IMG/VR virus record: IMGVR_UViG_3300043172_000315
Location: 1-26,882 of that record
Direction: 5' to 3' (one strand)
Length of the DNA: 26,882 nucleotides
DNA from: a virus
In this document: piece by piece, positions 1 through 8,305 of the stretch
Position numbering within the stretch: position 1 is the stretch's first letter
How the letters are laid out: each line of letters begins with the position of its first letter
Translations under genes and position numbers: made by a program
Notes under the pieces: model-generated
Databases searched by the model: none
Told to the model about the DNA's origin: nothing
The model's input: the letters and a program-made list of their open reading frames with translations, nothing else

Positions 1-549
1 CCGTTCGCTATGATATGGGACGACATGATGAACCAGTACGAGGGCGAGCTACTGGATCCTCGCTTCAGTATCCACCGGGAACACGGTGAAGAATGTTGGG
101 GATGGGTCACTACCGATGGTGATGGTGCGCCCATCCCCGAGGGTGCTTGGCATGTGTGGCGGCTCTGTGAGCCTCACGGCTGGGCACATGTGGTCAGGGT
201 AGAGTCTAGGCATGATCAGTACCTAGGCCTGATGATCAACAGACTGCACATTCAGAAGACTTTCCGTGAGCGCTATGGAGATATTGCCTGGAACAGGCTC
301 ACCCGGGACGAACAGGAAGAGACCCAGATAAAGATGCAAGACGCGTATCAAGAGGGGTTCGAAGCCGCGCAGGAAGAGAACGCATGGCTGATGAAGAGCG
401 CCCGAGACAACATGTCCCGTGGTGTTACTGCACCTACCAACCCGATGATTGAGAAGATCGTGAGCTACGCAGGTCAGACGAACAAGAGTAGAACGTCGCG
501 TCCTCTTGAAGACTCGGACGTGGGACTAAAAGGAATCGAAGATCTTTGA
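1..549 (+). CDS. Hypothetical protein upstream of the head-tail adaptor (5' end probably outside window)
   Basis: I do not recognise a named family. The frame is open to the left edge; the first ATG is at base 10 and the nine bases before it hold no ribosome binding site, so the gene may start outside the window. From that ATG it gives 179 residues. The middle is rich in Trp and His (GWGWV-like and HVWRLCEPHGWAHV near residues 48-62). A charged, probably helical stretch follows (about 80-130, with many Glu, Gln and Arg), then a Ser/Thr-rich tail without predicted structure. It stands 24 bases before the adaptor gene on the same strand, so it is most likely a late gene for a minor virion or head-completion protein; that role is inferred from position only. 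Confidence 0.75.
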   Translation, partial: PFAMIWDDMMNQYEGELLDPRFSIHREHGEECWGWVTTDGDGAPIPEGAWHVWRLCEPHGWAHVVRVESRHDQYLGLMINRLHIQKTFRERYGDIAWNRLTRDEQEETQIKMQDAYQEGFEAAQEENAWLMKSARDNMSRGVTAPTNPMIEKIVSYAGQTNKSRTSRPLEDSDVGLKGIEDL

Positions 550-573
550 CTCCTGTGACAAAGGAGATCTAGT

Positions 574-1266
574 ATGGCGGCACAACTGACAGGAACCCTA
601 GCCAATTTCATCGTTAGGATTCGTAGATATATTGGTGAAGAAGACCCGGACAAGAGTTACTGGGACGATGACCTTATCAAACAGGTATTCAACGCTCACT
701 ACCGGAAGCGATGCGCTGAGTTAGTCATGGCATTCGAGGGATACTTTACCGTAGTCGCAACCCGCGACACGGTCACTGCCCAGGAACGATATGCGTGGCC
801 CTCTAACTTTGAACGCCTCCTCAAGATGGAGATAGTTCGAAGCGATGGGTCAACTGTACCCATCCAACGCCAAGAGCGTCACTACCACAGCAAGCCTACG
901 CCAGGGGCTAGTGGAGATACTTATTTCCCTAGCTACCGCTCCATCGGCAGTGGGTTCGTCCTTGAGCCTGCCCCCACGGAGGGTACCGCAGGGCAGCTTA
1001 GGATGGAGTATGTATCCACCCCGGTAGAGCTGACGCTTGACAACGACTCACTACATTCAGACTTCCCCACCATGCTGGACGAGCTGCTCGTTCTGGACAC
1101 AGCGGTGGCGATGTTTGACCAAGAGCAATCACAGGAAGAGGGTAGAGTGAGAAGCCTAATTCGACAACGCGCTGAGTGGGAGCTGACCTGGGAGCGATTC
1201 ATTGATAACCGCATGATCTCCTCCAACAAGGTTACCCCCTTCAGAACGCACTACAACGACGCCTGA
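574..1266 (+). CDS. Head-to-tail adaptor-like protein (gp11 / SU10-adaptor type)
   Basis: This 230-residue protein fits the adaptor that joins the portal to the tail nozzle in short-tailed phages (T7 gp11 is 196 residues). The N-terminal part is helical (residues about 8-55). A YAWPSNFERLLKMEI stretch at 73-87, followed by a turn (SDG), resembles the beta-sheet section of phage adaptors of the SU10 type. The C-terminal half carries a long helix (about 165-215) ending in RFIDNRM. The ATG is preceded by AAAGGAG at seven bases, the clearest ribosome binding site on this strand. Its stop overlaps the next start (TGATG), which ties it to the nozzle-like gene as in T7 genes 11-12. Family assignment rests on motif, length and gene order, not on a search. 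Confidence 0.7.
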   Translation: MAAQLTGTLANFIVRIRRYIGEEDPDKSYWDDDLIKQVFNAHYRKRCAELVMAFEGYFTVVATRDTVTAQERYAWPSNFERLLKMEIVRSDGSTVPIQRQERHYHSKPTPGASGDTYFPSYRSIGSGFVLEPAPTEGTAGQLRMEYVSTPVELTLDNDSLHSDFPTMLDELLVLDTAVAMFDQEQSQEEGRVRSLIRQRAEWELTWERFIDNRMISSNKVTPFRTHYNDA

Positions 1267-3800
1267 TGGGTGGTCGAGAAGCCATACCGTACCTTGATAT
1301 CAAGGGATTCCAGGGGCTCTACACCAAGAGCACCCCGGAAGTACTGGAAGCTGCTCAGCTTCAGATTGCCCAGAACTGCGATTACTTCGAAGAGTACGGT
1401 GCAGTTGCCAAGATCCGTGGTAGCTCCCGTGTACTCGATGAGCCTTACAAAGAAGGTGGCGTCGTCAAGAAGATCTCCTGGGTGGGGGCATACAAGGCCC
1501 CTGATCTGGATGGTACCATCCTGCGGCACACACTCGTAGCCGCTGGTACCTCCATTGGTAAGGTAGAAAATGGGCAGATCACCAAACTGCTGACGGGCAG
1601 GACCGCTGGCCTCTATCACCAAGCGACCATGCAGGACACCCTCATGTACATCTCCAACTACAACCCTGACCGGGTTGGAGAGGGCGATGCTATGATTAAG
1701 TACGATGGCTCTGTCATCACCCAATGGGGTATTACTCCTCCCGGCTCAGAGTCTACCATCGTTGACAACTTCGATGACGCATCTTCGTGGGAGGAGAACG
1801 CCTGCGTACTATCAGATCAATCCAATGTTACCTCTGGCGACGTTACTTGGGACGGGGCAGCTGTAAAAGTAGATCATGAGTTCTATTCCACCGATACCTA
1901 CAGCCTGGAGAAAGCACATCTAGAGTTCTATCCCCAGGGAGATACCAGAAACAATGAAGACGCGATACGGGATCGCGTATCCTTCTTCGCTTACATCCCA
2001 CGAGGGGGACTGACCGCATCTCTTACTAACCCGATAGATGCCGGGTTCAAGACCAGCGGCCCTGCTCTCTCGGTGTTCGTCAGTCCTGACGGCGATACAG
2101 TTGAAGACAACAACTGGCAGTTCGACTTCTCACAGGGGTGGTTAATCGAAGGATGGAATAAGATCAACCTAGACTTCGCTTCGGGGAAACCAGGTGCAAT
2201 ACGAACGTTCTTCACACCGCCGGGACAGGCCACAGGGGACTTCTACCCCGAGACTGATTCAATCAAGCGCACACGCTTTGAGTTCTATATGTCTACGGCT
2301 CAAACGACTCTTAACGGGATCCGGGTGGATCGCTACGAACACTACGACGAAGGAGCGCCAGTCGCTTCACCGTCGGGAGATGGCGATATCTCGGGTGTAT
2401 ACAGTTACAAAGTTATTTATGTTAGTAAGTATGGTCAGTATAGCAATACTGGTCCTAAGAGTGTTGATGTTACTGCGAATAGTAACGCCCAGATCGACCT
2501 CGCGCGGATCCCTGTCTCATCGGATACGCAAGTGGTGGCACGGAGACTCTACCGAACGGTAGGCAATGGGTCGGTGTGGTTGTACCTCACTGAGATCCTT
2601 GACAACACTTCCACCACGTACAAGGACATCACTGCGGACGGTAGCCTCGGTAACGAGACTGCGCCCCAGGCAGGTGACTACGCTGACGACAACTCGGTCC
2701 CTCCCAAGTGTGGTATCGTCAAGGCATGGAAGAAGACGATCTTCCTGGCCGGTGACCCACAGAACCCGTACACCCTGTACTACTCTGAAGACGACGAGGG
2801 CGAGAGCTTCCCGCTCATCAACGCTCTGGAGCTGGACGAGAAGATCACAGGGATCTATGAGTCCTACTCCGGGCTGGTCATTGAGACTGAGACCGGCAAG
2901 TGGCAGCTCATCGGGAGCAACCCTGACTTCTCGCTCGACAAGATCATCCACGGTGTAGGCTGCGTGGGCCGCAGGGCCTGCGGTACAGCCCGTACTGTAG
3001 GGTTCTCGGTGGATCGGGACGGCATGCGGACCTTCGACCTCAGTGAGACCAAGAAGATCAGTGAGCCTATCCGTGACATGTACGATAACGACCTCAACAA
3101 GGCCAACATCGAACTGATCCACGCACACCACCTCAGGTCTAAGAACTGTATCTTGCAGTTCAACCCCGACGCCGATGGAGACTACACCTCTATCTGGGCG
3201 TATCAGTACCCCATGGATGATGTTGGAGTAGGGTACTGGTCCACAGTCGTCACCCCTACAGCAGCCAACCTCAACTTCCTCGACGCTGAAGAGGTCGAGG
3301 ACGAAAATGGGACGTTCAAACTCTACGCAGGAGGGGCTGATGGTATGCTGTACCATCTGTTCGACGACTCGTCCAAGAACTGGGTAGACGCTAACGGGAC
3401 AGAGTACGCCGTCGATATGCAGGTTCAAACCCCGTACCTGAGGGTTGGGTACCTAGGTGCAGAGGTAGAACAAGCTTCTGGTAGGATCAACCCCCATACG
3501 TTAGAGCTGCGGATAGGCGATGACGACGCCTGTATCTGGACCTGTACAGTAGAGACAGCTAGAGGTATCCAACAGACTTTGGCTACTGATTCTAGCATAC
3601 TGGAACTGGAGTTCGGGACGAACAACTCACTCATTAGACAAAGGGTGCCATCGAAGGGTTCTACACCGGCCGAGTACGTCAGGCTGACGCTACAGAACGC
3701 TGAGTTGGATGTCTATTCTAAGCTGTTGGCGGCGAGGTTTTTCTACCATGTCCAACCGGCTTTGTTTGACGAACTCTCTGTCGATAACACGACTTCGTAA
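1266..3800 (+). CDS. Tail nozzle-like protein (T7 gp12 type), beta-propeller-rich
   Basis: The 844-residue product matches T7 gp12 (794 residues) in size and in its place after the adaptor. The N-terminus (DIKGFQGLYT, then AQNCDYFEEYGAVAKIRGSS near residues 38-57) is the usual opening of nozzle proteins. The rest is beta-rich with repeated blade-like units: residues about 490-500 (PYTLYYSEDDEGESF), 530-560 (GIYESYSGLVIETETGKWQL) and 575-600 (FSVDRDGMRTFDLSE). A fibronectin-like section lies at about 370-470; its DNA (2394-2489) has unusual T-ending codons, 21 of 32. The protein probably forms the distal tail tube that carries DNA and holds fibres. A P22-type stabilisation protein is the main alternative. 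Start is the ATG in TGATG; no strong ribosome site precedes it, so translation is probably coupled. Confidence 0.7.
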   Translation: MGGREAIPYLDIKGFQGLYTKSTPEVLEAAQLQIAQNCDYFEEYGAVAKIRGSSRVLDEPYKEGGVVKKISWVGAYKAPDLDGTILRHTLVAAGTSIGKVENGQITKLLTGRTAGLYHQATMQDTLMYISNYNPDRVGEGDAMIKYDGSVITQWGITPPGSESTIVDNFDDASSWEENACVLSDQSNVTSGDVTWDGAAVKVDHEFYSTDTYSLEKAHLEFYPQGDTRNNEDAIRDRVSFFAYIPRGGLTASLTNPIDAGFKTSGPALSVFVSPDGDTVEDNNWQFDFSQGWLIEGWNKINLDFASGKPGAIRTFFTPPGQATGDFYPETDSIKRTRFEFYMSTAQTTLNGIRVDRYEHYDEGAPVASPSGDGDISGVYSYKVIYVSKYGQYSNTGPKSVDVTANSNAQIDLARIPVSSDTQVVARRLYRTVGNGSVWLYLTEILDNTSTTYKDITADGSLGNETAPQAGDYADDNSVPPKCGIVKAWKKTIFLAGDPQNPYTLYYSEDDEGESFPLINALELDEKITGIYESYSGLVIETETGKWQLIGSNPDFSLDKIIHGVGCVGRRACGTARTVGFSVDRDGMRTFDLSETKKISEPIRDMYDNDLNKANIELIHAHHLRSKNCILQFNPDADGDYTSIWAYQYPMDDVGVGYWSTVVTPTAANLNFLDAEEVEDENGTFKLYAGGADGMLYHLFDDSSKNWVDANGTEYAVDMQVQTPYLRVGYLGAEVEQASGRINPHTLELRIGDDDACIWTCTVETARGIQQTLATDSSILELEFGTNNSLIRQRVPSKGSTPAEYVRLTLQNAELDVYSKLLAARFFYHVQPALFDELSVDNTTS

Positions 3801-4927
3801 TGTCCCAGGTTACCAATCCCCACCTGAATTCTCAGGTGCGGCTGAAGAGATGGCCCCCTGGGCGGGTCGCTCAGCTCAAGCTGTTCCTCGGACACTTGGA
3901 GCAGGCCGTAGGAGTGTCACTTGCCTCGCAGGTGGAACAGTCCCCCAAGCGCAAGTTCTCTGAGTTCGTCCCGAAGATCGTCCCTCAGGATGTGACGACT
4001 GATGTGTCCTACCGTGAGGTAAGGATCACTTTCATACCGCCTAAGGGGTTGAGGAACCTACTGTTCTACGAATACGATATCAGCGCCACCGAGGGGTTCT
4101 TCAATCTCGATCGCTTCAACTCCCCAGAGCCGTTCTTCCTCTGGCCGAACCTAGCCGAAGGGGTTACCTACTACCTCCGGATCAGGGTCGTGACAAAGAA
4201 CGGAGAGGTGGGGCCGTGGTCTGACACAGAAGCAGTGACCACCCCATTCACCCAGAACTACGGGTTGTACGACGGCACAGTGCATTCGTATGGTGTGAGG
4301 GGGGGCGAATTCTATCTCTGGACGGCTGTATGGGACAGAACCTACAACGCTATTGGTGGTCATATGTACTACGCTGTGGACTACTCAGTAGAACCTATGC
4401 GTAACTGGTCGGGTAGGTACTTCGGTGAAGGAGGGCAGCAGGAAGGAAACATCGAGTGGTGTGATCTTGCATTCAAATGGATGAGTAAGTTAGATGGGGA
4501 GGAACAATACACCCAGACAGGACACACCATGTACACGACTACGTACGCCACAAACAAAGACTTTGGTAACTCCGGTTTCTATACCTTCAACGTTGTCACC
4601 CCTGGGTTTACTCCGTATGAGTGGCCACCCGGTCCTCCGGAGGGGCAGTACGATGCAGGCCTCCGTCTGCCTGGGCGGTGGGTGCTTCCTAGGCGAGGCA
4701 CGTTGGTACACCCCCTTCAACTGCTACCTGCCGGAACCCATAGGTTTAAGCTAGAATGTAGAGTGTTGCCGCATGAAGAGGATGACATAGGAGGGCCTTA
4801 TCCTAATGACTTCGAACCTGTGATAGGGAGTAAGGGCGATAACGCAACTAGGTTCAAATATGGGGCTGACTGTAACGTAAGTATAAAGAACTTCAATATC
4901 TTTGAAGCGCTTGTGGATACAACATAA
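3800..4927 (+). CDS. Fibronectin III-containing tail protein, paralogue 1
   Basis: First of three adjacent genes with the same layout. The 375-residue product has a basic helical N-terminus (about 1-55), a fibronectin type III-like beta-sandwich (about 58-149, with FYEYDIS, YYLRIRVVTKNG and GPWSDTEAVTTP) and a beta-rich C-terminal domain of unknown fold (about 150-375). In phages such domains are usually surface-exposed on tails or fibres and may bind cell-surface carbohydrate; here that is an inference. The FYEYDIS and VRV/IRV..G motifs recur in the next two proteins, so the set arose by duplication. The start overlaps the nozzle stop as TAATG and the end overlaps the next start in the same way. 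Confidence 0.7.
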   Translation: MSQVTNPHLNSQVRLKRWPPGRVAQLKLFLGHLEQAVGVSLASQVEQSPKRKFSEFVPKIVPQDVTTDVSYREVRITFIPPKGLRNLLFYEYDISATEGFFNLDRFNSPEPFFLWPNLAEGVTYYLRIRVVTKNGEVGPWSDTEAVTTPFTQNYGLYDGTVHSYGVRGGEFYLWTAVWDRTYNAIGGHMYYAVDYSVEPMRNWSGRYFGEGGQQEGNIEWCDLAFKWMSKLDGEEQYTQTGHTMYTTTYATNKDFGNSGFYTFNVVTPGFTPYEWPPGPPEGQYDAGLRLPGRWVLPRRGTLVHPLQLLPAGTHRFKLECRVLPHEEDDIGGPYPNDFEPVIGSKGDNATRFKYGADCNVSIKNFNIFEALVDTT

Positions 4928-5811
4928 TGTCTGGTGAATTTCTAAGTGGGTTCTCAAAGTTCTTCACAAACCTGACCACGGCACAGCGTCAGGAGCTGGA
5001 CCGTGCGTTCGCGGATATCCAAAACTCCAAAGAGATGACCAGCCTTGATACCTCCCTCCAGAACCTTAGGAGAAAGCCTGACCAGCTGCTGCCTATACCC
5101 CAGCTTGTAGTGACAACTGCCATTAGGGGTGCAACTGTTGAGTGGACACCATTGCCGGATCAAAGGATCAACTTCTATGAGATAGACATCTCAACTTTTA
5201 GTAACTTTGCATCGAAGACTTTGGTCACTACCTTTGGAGTGGACGTTGTAATAGATGGGTTGTTGGCCACTAAGTATGTCAGGGTACGAGGAGTGCGACG
5301 GGACGGTACTACAACGCCATACTCAGAGACCATTACAGTAACACCTCAGGCCTTTTCTATCAATGCACGCGCTATTGAATCATTTTATATCCAGCTTACA
5401 GGCACCTCCTCACACTCAATATTAGGAGGCGCCGGTACAGTTATGGAATACACCCCGATCAACGAAGACGCTAACAGCATGTGCTGGGGTTTCTTTACCG
5501 CGTATGGAGATCCTGCTACTGCCATGATGGGTAGAAGTGAGATCATTGTAGCAGCTTATGTCACCAAGACGAGCGCTACAGGCAGTGTCCTATCCTTAGA
5601 AGAGATGTGGAGAACTACCCTAGGAGAAGGTTGGAACTCCCTAGATATAGGACCGTTCGTAATAGGACACCCTCCGATTGGAGGGTCTATCAAAATAGAA
5701 GTATGGGGACAAGATGGGACTACTGACGAGAACGGAGACCCGCGTATTGCGGGTGACAATACCCTCATTACGTGGTGCCATTTGAACGTATTTGAAACAG
5801 GTAGCAGCTGA
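4927..5811 (+). CDS. Fibronectin III-containing tail protein, paralogue 2
   Basis: This is the shortest of the three related tail genes, 294 residues. A helical N-terminus (about 1-55, including TTAQRQELDRAFADIQ) leads to a fibronectin III-like domain (56-140; FYEIDIS, KYVRVRGVRRDGTTTPYSE). A compact beta-rich C-terminal domain follows (about 150-294; SIKIEVWGQDG, then NTLITWCHLNVFE). The domain order equals that of its neighbours, while the C-terminal parts differ greatly in length and sequence. That pattern suggests a shared anchor (N-terminus plus fibronectin domain) carrying different distal heads. Start and stop both lie in four- to five-base overlaps with the flanking genes (TAATG, TGATG). 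A function in host binding or tail decoration is inferred from context. Confidence 0.68.
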   Translation: MSGEFLSGFSKFFTNLTTAQRQELDRAFADIQNSKEMTSLDTSLQNLRRKPDQLLPIPQLVVTTAIRGATVEWTPLPDQRINFYEIDISTFSNFASKTLVTTFGVDVVIDGLLATKYVRVRGVRRDGTTTPYSETITVTPQAFSINARAIESFYIQLTGTSSHSILGGAGTVMEYTPINEDANSMCWGFFTAYGDPATAMMGRSEIIVAAYVTKTSATGSVLSLEEMWRTTLGEGWNSLDIGPFVIGHPPIGGSIKIEVWGQDGTTDENGDPRIAGDNTLITWCHLNVFETGSS

Positions 5812-8231
5812 TGGCTAGACGAAGAAACGCACTAGTTCATAGATTCTCTAGGATGAGAGGGCTCCCTCCCGAGGAGAGAGCCTTGATGATGAGGATCGGC
5901 GACCTGATGGACGTGGCGCTAAACAACCGCCAAGCAAGTAACCCCTTTGAGCCCCGTCGGAATAAGCCAAGCCGTGTGATCTATCCGCCTACTGGTTTAG
6001 CAGCAGCCACAGGAATTAAAGCTGTCAAGCTAACGTGGACAGCCCCTCCTTCTGATGAACACCTTCGGTATGAAATCGAAGTACTAAACATTGCCAAGGG
6101 TACTACTGAGACTAAGACTAGCTTCACTAACAACATTACCTACTACGGTTCGGGTGGGATCTACGAGGCTAAGGTTCGGTCTGTAGGTAGGGACGGCTCA
6201 TCCTCTACCTTAGAGAAGATCACTTTTGATATAGGTTCCGATGTCATGCAGCTCGAAGGAGCCAAGCTAGCCGTGGATGAGCTAGGAACTTTGGTACAAG
6301 ACGACATCCTACACCTGTCAGGCTACAAGATCTTTGTGTGGGGCTCAGTGGTCATTGATGAGTACATCGCAGGTGCAGGGAACCCGGACATTGTCTTCAA
6401 GCTATGGCGAAAAGAAGGCGATGATGCTACGTTTACCGCCGGTGGGGCCGCGCCTCTAGAGTTGATGGAGACTATCGTACTGTTCCCCGCTACAGCAGAT
6501 GCATCCAACCTCAGCGCCGACGCACTAGGAGGGCAGGAAGGGTACACAAGGTTCCCTGTCCCTGAGTCACTAGGAAGTGTGCGCACAGGCAGCTTCGGTA
6601 CAGCCCAGTCCGTGATGTTCTCCCCAATCCCCGTAGCGGCAGACGAAGTGGATAAGCGGTGGACCTATTTCCTACAGGCAGTGAACCGTGAATCTCAAAG
6701 CGACGAAGTGGGTCTGTCTATCACGATCTGGGCAGGGGCTGAAGGTGCAGCTAACGCCCAGCCGGGTGATCCTTACGTAGCTCCGACTCCGTATAGTGGC
6801 TTACATCGCAACCATTTCCACACTTGGAATCACTACGAAGAGGGCCACGGTCCGAACGACTGGGACTCTAGGTGGGCGGTGGCTCAAATCCTTGAGGGTT
6901 ATGTACTTACTGCCAATTCATGGACACTCAACCTTTGGTGGCGACCTGACCGAATGGACCATTTCGCTCAAGAAGAGGATGTTAATAATTACCCCGCGGC
7001 GATGTCGGTATTCCAAAGAGATTCTTTAGTCCACACAGTTCCGCATGATGACGCGCATAACCAGATAACATGGGTCGTTACTGTTAGACAAAGAGACTTC
7101 GATCAAGAGTGGCAGGGTGATTACCAGTCCCAGGGCTGGGTTCATCAAATGGATATCGGGGTGGGCTCAAGGTACGGGGCGGATGCTGAGGACTTCGGAG
7201 AGCGCATTGGAATATCTCACTCAACCCGAGCACTAATAATGGACGACGAGAAAGGTATATCGGCGCTTTTTCCTTGGTCTGTGCATCCTGACCACTATTC
7301 TGCAAGTACTAATGACGGATGGTACTTTACCTCGATAAACTTCGAAGGTTCTTTTAATGAAGACCCCAACGGCCCTCCGAAGCTACGTGTTTGGCAAAAC
7401 ATCGGGGTGAGTACAGACCCCGAAGACATGTTCAACAATGCCCCACCTGAGTTTCACAAAGACGGTATGAGACAGCTAGAATTCTTAATCGAAGACCCTG
7501 ATTTGATTTATGGGGAGAACAACACGGATTTCTTCGGCGACCCCCTACCAGACAATAGAATTGGTCCTATGTATATGAATAACGCGCAGTTTCTCCACAT
7601 CTTTCCCATCGTTCAGGATGACAAACTTGATCGTATTCAAGGGTTCGGGTGTACGTTGTCCCATGCCCACCGTCTAGGGCAATACGATGGGAGTGGGGAG
7701 AATGTCAGCGCATTCGCAATCCAGTTTTATCAAGGAGGGCTTTGGAGTACGTCGATGGATTCTTGGGACGGTATTACGAACAGCGAAAACGGTGGGTACG
7801 CCACAAACTTAGGCGGTGTTATGATTGCATACCTATACAACGAAGGGAGAGGCTATGTTCCCTGGTGGTCACAGAACGCAGCACCCACAGTCGAAGGGCA
7901 GGAGTATGTCCTCGGGGGTAGCCTATGCTCACATTGGCAGTTTGGACAAGTAGCAAGCTCTTTCTATCTCCATGAGGCGTTGAGAGATACTGGGTGGTGG
8001 GTGTACGGAGGGTCTCTGAACATGACCTCTGAGATCTTCCCCCATGCGGAAGGACACGAAGGCAACAGCCCTCTGGAGCCTACCCTAGGCCCTGAGAGCT
8101 GGGGAAATACGACAGGTATCTGGGACGTGAGAACCCCATCGCGTTTCGGGTCAACGACCGAGGGGGCTGGGCCAAATGGGACTACAAGGTCACCTATTTG
8201 TTATCCGGGGATGAATATGCCCATCGGATAA
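5811..8231 (+). CDS. Large fibronectin III-containing tail protein, possible receptor-binding protein (paralogue 3)
   Basis: The 806-residue product starts with a very basic stretch (MARRRNALVHRFSRMR), then the helix and fibronectin III-like domain seen in its two neighbours (56-141; RYEIEVL, YEAKVRSVGRDGS). The rest is large, beta-rich and full of Trp, His and Asp. The segment around residue 371 (SWTLNLWWRPD) looks like a concanavalin A/laminin G jelly-roll strand, which would suit glycan binding; this is a weak call. The long variable C-terminus makes it the best candidate in the window for a receptor-binding tail protein. No S74 or other maturation domain is seen in it. It is the last gene before the largest gap in the structural operon. 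Confidence 0.68.
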   Translation: MARRRNALVHRFSRMRGLPPEERALMMRIGDLMDVALNNRQASNPFEPRRNKPSRVIYPPTGLAAATGIKAVKLTWTAPPSDEHLRYEIEVLNIAKGTTETKTSFTNNITYYGSGGIYEAKVRSVGRDGSSSTLEKITFDIGSDVMQLEGAKLAVDELGTLVQDDILHLSGYKIFVWGSVVIDEYIAGAGNPDIVFKLWRKEGDDATFTAGGAAPLELMETIVLFPATADASNLSADALGGQEGYTRFPVPESLGSVRTGSFGTAQSVMFSPIPVAADEVDKRWTYFLQAVNRESQSDEVGLSITIWAGAEGAANAQPGDPYVAPTPYSGLHRNHFHTWNHYEEGHGPNDWDSRWAVAQILEGYVLTANSWTLNLWWRPDRMDHFAQEEDVNNYPAAMSVFQRDSLVHTVPHDDAHNQITWVVTVRQRDFDQEWQGDYQSQGWVHQMDIGVGSRYGADAEDFGERIGISHSTRALIMDDEKGISALFPWSVHPDHYSASTNDGWYFTSINFEGSFNEDPNGPPKLRVWQNIGVSTDPEDMFNNAPPEFHKDGMRQLEFLIEDPDLIYGENNTDFFGDPLPDNRIGPMYMNNAQFLHIFPIVQDDKLDRIQGFGCTLSHAHRLGQYDGSGENVSAFAIQFYQGGLWSTSMDSWDGITNSENGGYATNLGGVMIAYLYNEGRGYVPWWSQNAAPTVEGQEYVLGGSLCSHWQFGQVASSFYLHEALRDTGWWVYGGSLNMTSEIFPHAEGHEGNSPLEPTLGPESWGNTTGIWDVRTPSRFGSTTEGAGPNGTTRSPICYPGMNMPIG

Positions 8232-8242
8232 TGGAGAAAAAC

Positions 8243-8271
8243 CTGCAATTTCCCGTGGAAATTCCTATAAT
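8243..8271 (+). promoter_or_regulatory. Possible sigma70-type promoter overlapping an inverted repeat
   Basis: The 74-base gap before the internal virion genes holds a perfect TATAAT (8266-8271) with CTGCAA (8243-8248) 17 bases upstream. The -35 match to TTGACA is only 3 of 6, so this is a weak promoter by sequence. A perfect inverted repeat occupies the spacer (8247-8253 and 8257-8263). The same general design, TGCAA plus 17 bases plus TATAAT with GGAAA just upstream of the -10, occurs in the minus-strand site at 24000-24028. Confidence 0.35.
8247..8263 (+). other. Perfect inverted repeat / small hairpin in the intergenic gap
   Basis: AATTTCC-CGT-GGAAATT: seven paired bases with a three-base loop. 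No U-run follows, so it is a poor intrinsic terminator. It could be an operator inside the promoter-like element, an RNA processing or attenuation hairpin between the fibre genes and the internal virion genes, or chance. The gap also holds a 15-codon reading frame (8231-8278) that overlaps the previous stop as TAATG but has no ribosome site. Confidence 0.45.
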
Positions 8272-8305
8272 TATGTAGGAGACTGCTCAATAAGGAAGCG
8301 GCAAT

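Noticed and set aside
2517-3428. 303-codon minus-strand frame opposite the nozzle-like gene
   Set aside because: Composition is Val/Asp/Leu-heavy without domains, it lies wholly antisense to a convincing gene, and no ribosome site precedes it.
8247-8275. Intrinsic terminator after the tail-fibre genes
   Set aside because: The hairpin stem is AT-rich and is followed by CCTATAATTATG rather than a T-run.
8231-8278. 15-codon frame starting in a TAATG overlap
   Set aside because: No ribosome site, very short, and the sequence is better explained by the inverted repeat and promoter-like element; a leader peptide cannot be excluded.
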